This document shows positions 1 to 5,416 of a stretch of DNA of 6,320 nucleotides, one piece after another; the first letter of the stretch is position 1, and each line of letters starts with the position of its first letter. Source of the stretch: Burkholderiaceae bacterium (lineage in GTDB: Bacteria; Pseudomonadota; Gammaproteobacteria; Burkholderiales; Burkholderiaceae); assembly GCA_022701965.1 (NCBI GenBank), contig JAKONL010000532.1, positions 1 through 6,320 of the forward strand, given 5' to 3'. Made by a program: the position numbers and the translations under genes. Below the pieces are notes generated by a model. It was given only the letters and a program-made list of their open reading frames with translations. It had not been told where the DNA came from and ran no database searches.

Positions 1-105
1 CGGCTCGGCGCTCGACAGATCGACGCCGGCGATCCCGATTTGGGAGAATCCGAATTCCCGGGCCAAGGCCTGAATCCGAACGACGAGTTGATGGCTGCCG
101 ATCAC
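1..105 (-). CDS. queG: Epoxyqueuosine reductase QueG, N-terminal fragment (runs off the window)
   Basis: Only the first 35 codons are inside the window. Reading from a GTG at 105 down to 1, the frame is open and gives an N-terminus containing ALAREFGFSQIGIAGVDLS, which matches the start of QueG proteins (a helix ending in a G-F-x-x-x-G-I-x motif, then an aspartate and leucine, and an acidic-proline ending). QueG is a cobalamin- and Fe-S-dependent cytoplasmic enzyme that reduces epoxyqueuosine to queuosine at position 34 of tRNAs with GUN anticodons; none of the cofactor motifs are in this fragment. The GTG is preferred because a TACAAT box lies 6 nt upstream and because no ATG lies in frame nearby. 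The gene is divergent from tsaE and overlaps its 5' end by 15 bp. The identification rests on the short conserved N-terminus and the gene order, so it is good but not certain. Confidence 0.78.
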   Translation of the reverse strand, partial: MIGSHQLVVRIQALAREFGFSQIGIAGVDLSSAEP

Positions 106-606
106 CTGCCGATTGTAGAAACCGCGACACCGCGCGACACGCCGTCGCGAACGACCTGGCACGACGAAGCCGAGACCGAGGCCTTCGCCCGCGCGATCGC
201 CGCGTCGCCGTCGGTACGCGACGCCTTCATTGCGCTGCACGGCGACCTGGGCGCGGGCAAGACCACGTTCGTGCGCCACCTCCTGCATGCGCTCGGTGTG
301 CGGGGCCGGATCAAGAGCCCCACCTATGCCGTGGTCGAGCCGCACGAAGCGGCCGGCGGCCTGGCCGTCTTCCATTTCGACTTCTACCGTTTCAGCGATT
401 CCCGCGAATGGGAAGACGCCGGTTTCCGCGACATCTTCGCGGGCCCCGGCCTCAAGCTGGCGGAGTGGCCGGACAACGCCGCCGGGCACCTGCCGCGCGC
501 GGACCTCACCCTGACGATCGAATCCATGACCGACGAAACCCGCAACGTGACACTGGTCGCCGACACCGCCCGAGGCATGACGCTGCTGGCGGCCGCGGCC
601 GCATGA
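91..606 (+). CDS. tsaE: tRNA threonylcarbamoyladenosine biosynthesis ATPase TsaE
   Basis: TsaE is the cytoplasmic P-loop ATPase that works with TsaB and TsaD to transfer threonylcarbamoyl from TC-AMP to A37 of ANN-decoding tRNAs. The 171-residue product has the family hallmarks: Walker A GDLGAGKTT at residues 51-59, SPTY at 76-79, the HFDFYRF segment at 95-101, and the GFRDIF...LKLAEWP segment at 111-127 (family members usually have IEWP here). Length is typical of the family, slightly long at the N-terminus. The ATG at 91 is chosen; an in-frame TTG at 40 would add 17 residues that lie mostly over conserved queG codons, and no start codon lies between 91 and the conserved domain. There is no strong Shine-Dalgarno. 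The 3' end overlaps amiC by ATGA, so the two are probably co-transcribed. Any promoter must lie inside queG. Confidence 0.93.
   Translation: MAADHLPIVETATPRDTPSRTTWHDEAETEAFARAIAASPSVRDAFIALHGDLGAGKTTFVRHLLHALGVRGRIKSPTYAVVEPHEAAGGLAVFHFDFYRFSDSREWEDAGFRDIFAGPGLKLAEWPDNAAGHLPRADLTLTIESMTDETRNVTLVADTARGMTLLAAAAA
112..117 (-). promoter_or_regulatory. Candidate -10 box (TACAAT) for queG
   Basis: On the minus strand the hexamer TACAAT (5 of 6 matches to TATAAT) ends 6 nt before the GTG start of queG. Transcription would begin at or within a base or two of the start codon, giving a leaderless mRNA. No convincing -35 hexamer is present at 16-18 bp spacing; the best is a weak GTGTCG. The box lies inside the 5' part of tsaE. 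Confidence 0.5.
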
Positions 607-2126
607 GGGCCGCACGATCCACGCCACGCCCCGAGGCGTCGCGCCGCCGGCTGATGAAGGCCGGCGGCCTGGTCCTGCTGCTCGGCGTGCAGGAGATCGC
701 GCGCGGCGCGACCATCATGGCCGTGCGCGTCTGGCCGGCCGACGAATACACGCGCGTGACGATCGAGTCCGACGGCCGGCTGGTCACGCAACAGCTGGTG
801 GTCGGCACGCCGCCGCGGCTGGCGGTCGACATCGAGGGCATCGAGCTCAACCCGGCGCTGCGCGAGCTGGTCGCGAAGATCAAGCCCGGCGACCCCTACA
901 TCAACGGCCTGCGCGTCGGGCAGTTCGCGCCGAACGTGGTGCGCATCGTCTTCGACCTGAAGCAGGACGTGCAGCCGCAGGTGTTCTCGCTCGCGCCGAT
1001 CGCGGCCTACCGCGACCGCCTGGTGCTCGATCTCTATCCGGCGAAGCCGATCGACCCGATGGAGGAGCTGATCGCCCAGCGCATCCGCGAGGCGCCGCGC
1101 ACGCAGGCGGCGGCCGTCGCCGCGGCGACGAAGGCCGCGACGACGGCGCCCGAGGCCGCGCCCGGCAAGACCGTCCCACCGGCCGGGGACCCGCTGGGCG
1201 AATTGATGGCGCAGCAGTCGGGGCGCCAGACGCCGGCTCCGGACGCACGGCTGCCGCCCAACGCGCCGCTGTCGATTCCGACGCCACCGCCGACGCCCCC
1301 GGTCGTCGCCCAGGCACCGGCCCGTCCGCCGCCGGCCGCTCCAGCGCCGGTCCAGCCGCCGATTCCGCCCGCGGCGCGCACCGCGACGGCCAGCCGCACC
1401 GACCGCATCATCATCGTGGCGCTCGACCCCGGCCACGGCGGCGAGGACCCCGGCGCGATCGGCCCCAACGGCACGCGCGAGAAGGACGTCGTGCTGCAGG
1501 TCGCCCAGCGGCTGCGCGACCGCATCAACGCGGCAAGCGTCAACGGCAGCCCGATGCGCGCCTTCCTCACGCGCGACTCCGACTTCTTCGTGCCGCTCGG
1601 CGTGCGCGTGCAGAAGGCGCGGCGCGTGCAGGCCGACCTGTTCGTGAGCATCCATGCCGACGCGTTCACCACGCCGGCGGCGCGCGGCGCGAGCGTGTTC
1701 GCGCTCAGCCAGTCGGGCGCGTCCAGCAGCGCGGCGCGCTGGATGGCCAACAAGGAGAACCAGGCCGACCGGGTCGGCGGCGTGAACGTCGGCGGCCACG
1801 AGGTCCAGGTGCAGCGCATGATGCTCGACATGAGCACGACCGCGCAGATCAACGACAGCCTGAAGCTCGGCACCGCGATGCTCGGCGAGATCCGCAACAT
1901 CGGCGCGCGGCTGCACAAGGGCTCGGTCGAACAGGCGGGCTTCGCGGTGCTGAAGGCGCCGGACATTCCGAGCGTGCTGGTGGAGACGGCCTTCATCAGC
2001 AATCCGGAAGAGGAAGCCAACCTGCGTACCGTGCAGTACCAGGAGGATCTCTCCGATGCGCTGATGCGCGGCATCCAGCGCTATTTCGCGCAGAACCCGC
2101 CGCTCGCCCGCAGCCGCCAACTGTGA
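603..2126 (+). CDS. amiC: Tat-exported N-acetylmuramoyl-L-alanine amidase (AmiC type)
   Basis: This 507-residue protein cleaves the bond between N-acetylmuramic acid and L-alanine in periplasmic peptidoglycan, splitting the septum during daughter-cell separation. It starts with a twin-arginine signal: SRRRLMK at residues 13-19, a hydrophobic stretch at 20-30 and a plausible cleavage site near 35/36. An AMIN domain (about 37-146), which targets the septum in the family, is followed by an Ala/Pro-rich linker (about 165-262) and an Amidase_3 domain (about 268-497). Zinc ligands are visible as H278 (DPGHGG), E293 (REKD) and H351 (SIHAD), and the catalytic glutamate as E461 (LVETAF). The segment at about 373-425, containing ARWMANKEN, corresponds to the insertion carrying the autoinhibitory helix in AmiA/B/C, so activation by LytM factors (EnvC or NlpD type) is expected. 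It is longer than E. coli AmiC (417) mainly because of the linker. The ATG overlaps the tsaE stop (ATGA) and lacks a Shine-Dalgarno, which suggests translational coupling. Confidence 0.95.
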   Translation: MRAARSTPRPEASRRRLMKAGGLVLLLGVQEIARGATIMAVRVWPADEYTRVTIESDGRLVTQQLVVGTPPRLAVDIEGIELNPALRELVAKIKPGDPYINGLRVGQFAPNVVRIVFDLKQDVQPQVFSLAPIAAYRDRLVLDLYPAKPIDPMEELIAQRIREAPRTQAAAVAAATKAATTAPEAAPGKTVPPAGDPLGELMAQQSGRQTPAPDARLPPNAPLSIPTPPPTPPVVAQAPARPPPAAPAPVQPPIPPAARTATASRTDRIIIVALDPGHGGEDPGAIGPNGTREKDVVLQVAQRLRDRINAASVNGSPMRAFLTRDSDFFVPLGVRVQKARRVQADLFVSIHADAFTTPAARGASVFALSQSGASSSAARWMANKENQADRVGGVNVGGHEVQVQRMMLDMSTTAQINDSLKLGTAMLGEIRNIGARLHKGSVEQAGFAVLKAPDIPSVLVETAFISNPEEEANLRTVQYQEDLSDALMRGIQRYFAQNPPLARSRQL

Positions 2127-2136
2127 ACTTGTGCAC

Positions 2137-2166
2137 GATCACGCGGCTGTTGCTCGCCGCGTGATC
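2137..2166 (+). terminator. Perfect 10-bp hairpin after amiC, no U-tract
   Basis: GATCACGCGG (2137-2146) and CCGCGTGATC (2157-2166) are perfect inverted repeats around a 10-nt loop, starting 10 nt after the amiC stop. There is no T-run on either strand, so this is not a classical intrinsic terminator. It may be a transcript-end stabilising stem, an attenuating structure or a Rho-assisted end; a protein-binding palindrome is also possible. Confidence 0.45.
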
Positions 2167-2265
2167 CCGCGCCGGCGGCGCACGCTCTCGGGCAGGCAGG
2201 TGCGGCACGTTCCTACAGTCTGAAACATTCTTGCCGTCAACATGAATTCATCGAACATCAACCAA

Positions 2266-2271
2266 AGGTGG
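2266..2271 (+). promoter_or_regulatory. Shine-Dalgarno that fixes the lipoprotein start
   Basis: AGGTGG ends 5 nt before the ATG at 2277 and closely resembles the anti-Shine-Dalgarno complement. It favours that ATG over the in-frame GTG at 2268, which lies inside the site. It is the clearest ribosome binding site in the window. Confidence 0.7.
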
Positions 2272-2276
2272 ACATC

Positions 2277-2537
2277 ATGAAAGCACGTATCTGGATCTCG
2301 GCAGCGACGCTAGCCGCATCGATGGCTCTGGCCGGCTGTGCCGGGACCGGCCCCAACCAGCAGATCGGTGTCGCGGGTGGTGCGGTCGGTGGTGCACTGC
2401 TCGGCAATGCGCTCGGCGGCGGAACGCTCGGCACGGTCGGCGGCGCGGCGGTCGGTGGCCTGATCGGCAACGAGGTCGGTCGCAACTCCGATCAGCGCAA
2501 TCAGCAGCGCTACTATCGCGACGGCAACCGCTACTGA
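2277..2537 (+). CDS. Small glycine-zipper outer-membrane lipoprotein (OsmB-like)
   Basis: The 86-residue product has a lipoprotein signal peptide: K2 and R4, a hydrophobic core at about 5-17, and the lipobox LAGC at 18-21 with C21 as the lipidated residue. Alanine at +2 (no aspartate) predicts outer-membrane sorting. Residues 31-68 form a glycine-zipper region of two similar halves (GGAVGGALLGN and GGAAVGGLIGN), typical of membrane-embedded GxxxG helical hairpins; the tail (69-86) is short, polar, and rich in Q, R and Y. It resembles OsmB-like and glycine-zipper 2TM lipoproteins, many of which are envelope-stress or osmotically induced, but the exact role is unknown. The ATG at 2277 is chosen for its Shine-Dalgarno. 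The gene stands alone: 150 bp after amiC, with its own terminator. A possible -10 is TACAGT at 2214-2219, but no matching -35 was seen, so the promoter is unresolved. Confidence 0.87.
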   Translation: MKARIWISAATLAASMALAGCAGTGPNQQIGVAGGAVGGALLGNALGGGTLGTVGGAAVGGLIGNEVGRNSDQRNQQRYYRDGNRY

Positions 2538-2571
2538 TCCTCACGAACGGCCGGAGGCGGGTCAAACAACG

Positions 2572-2598
2572 AAAAGCGCGTCCACGACGCGCTTTTTT
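2572..2598. terminator. Strong intrinsic terminator, probably bidirectional
   Basis: An 11-bp perfect stem, AAAAGCGCGTC (2572-2582) with GACGCGCTTTT (2586-2596), surrounds a 3-nt loop (CAC) and runs into six Ts (2593-2598) on the plus strand. It ends the glycine-zipper lipoprotein transcript 35 nt after its stop. On the minus strand the stem is followed by TTTT then a mixed T-rich stretch, so it can also stop dedA, whose stop codon is 22 nt away. This is the expected arrangement for convergent genes. Confidence 0.9.
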
Positions 2599-2619
2599 CA
2601 TGCCCGTGCGAAAGCCGGC

Positions 2620-3276
2620 TCAGGCCTTGAGCGCAGCCCTCTCCGCCCTGCCCGCCTTCCAGGCGCCGAAGATCGCGATCAGTCCCGGCACGAGGATCAG
2701 GCCCCAGATGATCTTCTCCAGATGCTGGCGCACGATCGGCAGGTTGCCGAAGAAATAGCCGGCGGTCCCGATCCCCATCACCCACAGCAGCGCGCCGACC
2801 ACGTTGAACATCGTGAAGCGCGAGCGGTCCATCGCGGCGACGCCGGCCACGAACGGCGCGAAGGTGCGGATGAACGGCATGAAGCGCGCCAGGATGATCG
2901 TCACGCCGCCGTAGCGCTCGTAGAACGCATGGGCCTGGCCGAAGGCCCGCTTGTTGAAGAAGCGCGAGTCCTCCCACTGGAAGACCTTGGGCCCGATCTT
3001 CCGGCCGATGGTGTAGTTGCACTGGTCGCCGAGGATCGCCGCGACAAGCAGCACGGTGCAGGCGATCGGGAAACTCATCAGCCCGATGCCGCAGAGCGCG
3101 CCGACGATGAAGATCAGCGAATCGCCCGGCAGGAAGGGCATGACCACCACGCCGGTCTCGACGAAGACGATGACGAACAGCAGCGCGTAGACCCACGGGC
3201 CGTAGGCGATGACGAACGCCTCGAGGTGCTTGTCGATGTGGAGGATGAAGTCGAGAAGGAAGTGAACGATGTCCAT
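2620..3276 (-). CDS. DedA-family integral membrane protein (SNARE-associated/VTT domain)
   Basis: The 218-residue protein is very hydrophobic, with membrane segments at roughly 28-47, 53-82, 124-148, 155-178 and 189-206. DedA signatures are present: FVETGVVVMPFLPGD (38-52, with the conserved acidic E40 and the P-x-x-P-G turn), GDQCNYTIGRKIG (83-95), and the motif around ARFMPFIRTFAPFVAG (130-145) with R131 and R137. DedA proteins sit in the inner membrane; characterised members translocate undecaprenyl phosphate or maintain proton-motive force and membrane homeostasis (UptA, YqjA, YghB). Which substrate this one handles cannot be told from sequence. An ATG at 3285 would add three residues but lies within the probable -10 box, so the ATG at 3276 is preferred. 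The gene is divergent from mutL and convergent with the glycine-zipper lipoprotein. Confidence 0.92.
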   Translation of the reverse strand: MDIVHFLLDFILHIDKHLEAFVIAYGPWVYALLFVIVFVETGVVVMPFLPGDSLIFIVGALCGIGLMSFPIACTVLLVAAILGDQCNYTIGRKIGPKVFQWEDSRFFNKRAFGQAHAFYERYGGVTIILARFMPFIRTFAPFVAGVAAMDRSRFTMFNVVGALLWVMGIGTAGYFFGNLPIVRQHLEKIIWGLILVPGLIAIFGAWKAGRAERAALKA

Positions 3277-3283
3277 GGCGTGC

Positions 3284-3289
3284 ATTATC
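3284..3289 (-). promoter_or_regulatory. Candidate -10 box (GATAAT) for dedA-family gene
   Basis: On the minus strand GATAAT (5 of 6 matches to TATAAT) ends 7 nt before the ATG at 3276, placing the transcription start at about the start codon and implying a leaderless mRNA. The alternative upstream ATG (3285) overlaps this hexamer. No good -35 element is visible. Confidence 0.5.
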
Positions 3290-3339
3290 CCGGCGCCGGA
3301 CGGACCTTCCGCCCGATGCGCCCTGAGGCCGCGGGTTCA

Positions 3340-3345
3340 TAGAAT
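3340..3345 (+). promoter_or_regulatory. Candidate -10 box (TAGAAT) for mutL
   Basis: TAGAAT (5 of 6 matches to TATAAT) ends 6 nt before the GTG start of mutL, again implying a leaderless transcript. There is no clear -35 at normal spacing. The two divergent -10 boxes (dedA and mutL) are 50 bp apart, so the two RNA polymerase footprints would overlap. Confidence 0.5.
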
Positions 3346-3351
3346 GATCCG

Positions 3352-5250
3352 GTGAGTACTTCTCCACCCCCAGATTCAGACGATTCCGATGCGCCGGTCG
3401 CTGGACGCCGACCGATCCGCGAGCTTCCCGACGAACTGATCAGCCAGATCGCCGCCGGCGAGGTGGTCGAGCGGCCGGCATCGGTGGTGCGCGAGCTGGT
3501 CGACAACGCGCTGGACGCCGGGGCGCGGCAGGTCACGGTCCGGCTGTCCGCCGGCGGGGTGCGGCTGATCTCGGTCGAGGACGACGGCCAGGGCATCCCT
3601 CGGGACGAACTGTCGATCGCGCTGCGCCGCCATGCGACGAGCAAGATCGCCAGCCTGAGCGATCTCGAGACCGTCGGCACGATGGGTTTCCGCGGCGAAG
3701 CGCTGGCCGCGATCAACTCGATCGCCGAGCTCACGCTGCATTCCCGCGCGCGCGGCGCCGATGCCGCCTTCGCGCTCGACGGCCGGACCGGCGAACTGCG
3801 GCAGGTCGCGCGAGCGGACGGCAGCACGCTGGAGGTTCGCGAGCTCTTCTATGCCACGCCCGCGCGCCGCAAGTTCCTGAAGACGGACGCGACCGAGCTC
3901 GCGCATTGCGTCGAGGCCGTTCGCCGCCATGCGCTGGCGCGGCCGGACGTCGGCTTCTCGGTCTGGCACGAGGGACGCCTGGTCGAGCAGTGGCGTGCCG
4001 CGATCGGTCGCGACCCGCGCCTGGCCGACGCGCTCGGCGACGATTTCGTGGCGCGCAGCGTGGCGGTCGCGCACACGCGCGGCGCGGTGCGCGTCGAAGG
4101 CCGCGCCGGCATCCCGGACGCCGCCCGCTCGCGGGCCGACCAGCAGTTCTTCTACGTCAACGGCCGTTTCGTGCGCGACAAGGTCCTCGCGCACGCGGTA
4201 CGCAGCGCCTACGAGGACGTGCTGCACGGCCAGCGCCAGCCGGTCTACGCGCTCTACCTGGAGATCGACCCGGCGCGCGTCGACGTCAACGTGCATCCGA
4301 CCAAGATCGAGGTGCGTTTCAGGGATGGCCGCGAGGTACACCAGGCGGTGCGCCATGCCGTGGAGGACGCGATGGCCGCGCCGCGTGCAGGCGACGCCGA
4401 AGGTCCGGCGCCGGCTTTCTTCAGCCGCACGCCGACCGTCGCGGCGCCCGTCTCGCCGACCGCGCACTGGACCCAGCCGACCATGCGCTTCGCCGCCGAG
4501 CGCGGGCCGGGCGACCAGGCGGCGATGTGGCCGGGCAGCGTGAACCCCGCGGTATCCGCCCGGCAGTTTCCGACGGCCTCGGCGATGCCGGCAACCCCGG
4601 CGGCCGAGGCGACCGCGCCGGTCGCGACCACGATCGTGGCCGTCAAAGGCGCGCCGACGGAAGCCGTTTGGCCGCTGGGCCGCGCCCTGGCGCAGCTGCA
4701 GGGCATCTATATCCTGGCCGAGAACGACCTGGGCCTGGTCATCGTCGACATGCACGCGGCGCACGAGCGCATCGTGTACGAGCGGCTCAAGACGCAACTC
4801 GAGGGTGCATCGATCGCCAGCCAGCCCCTGCTCATTCCGGCCACCTTCGCGGCGACGCCACAGGAGGTCGCCACGGCCGAGGCCTGCGCCGCGGCACTCG
4901 CCGAGCTCGGCCTGGAGATCGCGCCGTTCTCTCCCCGCACGCTGGCGGTGCGCTCGGTGCCGGGCACGCTGGTTGAAGGCGATCCGGTCGAACTCGCGCG
5001 CAGCGTGCTGGCCGAACTCGCGCTGCATGACGCGAGCACCGTCGTGCAGCGCGCTCAGAACGAACTGCTTTCGACCATGGCCTGCCATGGCGCGGTACGC
5101 GCGAACCGCAGGCTCACGGTCGACGAGATGAACGGACTGCTGCGGCAGATGGAGACGACAGAGCGCTCCGACCAGTGCAATCACGGGCGCCCGACCTGGC
5201 GCCAGCTGTCGGTGCGGGAACTCGACACGCTGTTCATGCGTGGACGCTGA
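3352..5250 (+). CDS. mutL: DNA mismatch repair protein MutL (endonuclease type)
   Basis: MutL couples mismatch recognition by MutS to strand incision and unwinding. The 632-residue protein has the N-terminal GHKL ATPase: ISQIAAGEVVERPASVVREL with general base E48 and metal ligand N52, DDGQG 77-81, RHATSK 93-98, GFRGEAL 112-118, FYATPARRKFL 167-177, and the transducer lysine K318 in VNVHPTKIEVRF. A variable Ala/Pro-rich linker spans about 340-437. The C-terminal dimerisation domain carries a full endonuclease site: DMHAAHERIVYE (466-477, the D-x-H-A-x2-E-x4-E motif), ACHGAVRAN (577-585) and CNHGRP (609-614). QPLLIP (491-496) fits the beta-clamp-binding motif seen in B. subtilis MutL. It is thus predicted to nick DNA itself, as in bacteria lacking MutH. 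A GTG start is chosen because of the adjacent TAGAAT box; the first 20 residues are a non-conserved Ser/Pro/Asp-rich extension before the canonical start of the domain, so a slightly later start cannot be excluded. The gene appears monocistronic. Confidence 0.97.
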   Translation: MSTSPPPDSDDSDAPVAGRRPIRELPDELISQIAAGEVVERPASVVRELVDNALDAGARQVTVRLSAGGVRLISVEDDGQGIPRDELSIALRRHATSKIASLSDLETVGTMGFRGEALAAINSIAELTLHSRARGADAAFALDGRTGELRQVARADGSTLEVRELFYATPARRKFLKTDATELAHCVEAVRRHALARPDVGFSVWHEGRLVEQWRAAIGRDPRLADALGDDFVARSVAVAHTRGAVRVEGRAGIPDAARSRADQQFFYVNGRFVRDKVLAHAVRSAYEDVLHGQRQPVYALYLEIDPARVDVNVHPTKIEVRFRDGREVHQAVRHAVEDAMAAPRAGDAEGPAPAFFSRTPTVAAPVSPTAHWTQPTMRFAAERGPGDQAAMWPGSVNPAVSARQFPTASAMPATPAAEATAPVATTIVAVKGAPTEAVWPLGRALAQLQGIYILAENDLGLVIVDMHAAHERIVYERLKTQLEGASIASQPLLIPATFAATPQEVATAEACAAALAELGLEIAPFSPRTLAVRSVPGTLVEGDPVELARSVLAELALHDASTVVQRAQNELLSTMACHGAVRANRRLTVDEMNGLLRQMETTERSDQCNHGRPTWRQLSVRELDTLFMRGR

Positions 5251-5270
5251 GGCACAACCCAACCGCCTTG

Positions 5271-5320
5271 AAAGTAAGTAGAAACGTTACTTTTTCGTAA
5301 CTATGTACTACTTTATCCTA
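5271..5320. promoter_or_regulatory. AT-rich island with nested inverted repeats, possible promoter/operator
   Basis: Only 14 of these 50 bases are G or C, in sharp contrast to the surrounding genes. It holds GTTAC-N6-GTAAC (5286-5290 and 5297-5301), flanked by AAGTAG (5276-5281) and CTACTT (5308-5313), so the arms nest around one centre. A competing pair, AAAGTAA (5271-5277) and TTACTTT (5287-5293) running into a T5 tract, could act as a weak mutL terminator. TATCCT (5314-5319) could be a -10 but has no good -35. Regulator-binding site and weak terminator are both plausible; the sequence alone does not decide. Confidence 0.4.
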
Positions 5321-5332
5321 CGGGTTTGCGAG

Positions 5333-5349
5333 CGTCATCGGAGATGACG
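5333..5349. repeat. Short perfect inverted repeat in the mutL-hydrolase gap
   Basis: CGTCATC (5333-5339) and GATGACG (5343-5349) form a 7-bp stem with a 3-nt loop (GGA). No T-tract follows on either strand. It could be a small leader hairpin if transcription of the downstream hydrolase begins in the AT-rich island, or an operator half-site pair. The rest of the gap (5350-5416) holds no ORF; the only promoter-like pair seen is TTGAAC (5377-5382) with CATTAC (5402-5407) at 19 bp, which is weak. Confidence 0.35.
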
Positions 5350-5416
5350 GCACGCACGTTGCATGGTTCTTGCTCATTGAACTTTCGGCGCCGCTGCCGG
5401 TCATTACGACACCCGC

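Noticed and set aside
40..90. TTG start extending TsaE by 17 residues
   Set aside because: The extension lies in conserved queG codons read antisense and is not part of the TsaE family; the ATG at 91 is a better start.
408..602. Upstream extension of the amiC reading frame
   Set aside because: It overlaps conserved tsaE sequence and would bury the Tat signal; the ATG at 603 in the ATGA overlap places the signal at the N-terminus.
384..2120. Long open frame on the minus strand opposite amiC
   Set aside because: It is an antisense shadow in GC-rich coding DNA, with arginine- and histidine-rich low-complexity translation, while the plus strand encodes a clear amidase.
2531..3367. Alternative minus-strand frame overlapping dedA
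   Set aside because: It is an out-of-frame Arg/His-rich shadow; the dedA frame has membrane segments and family motifs.
3376..5262. Long open frame on the minus strand opposite mutL
   Set aside because: It mirrors the mutL codons; the translation is Arg/Ala/His-rich with no recognisable domain.
5267..5273. CTTGAAA resembling a heat-shock sigma-32 -35 box
   Set aside because: No CCCCAT-like -10 occurs at the required spacing downstream, so the match is probably chance.
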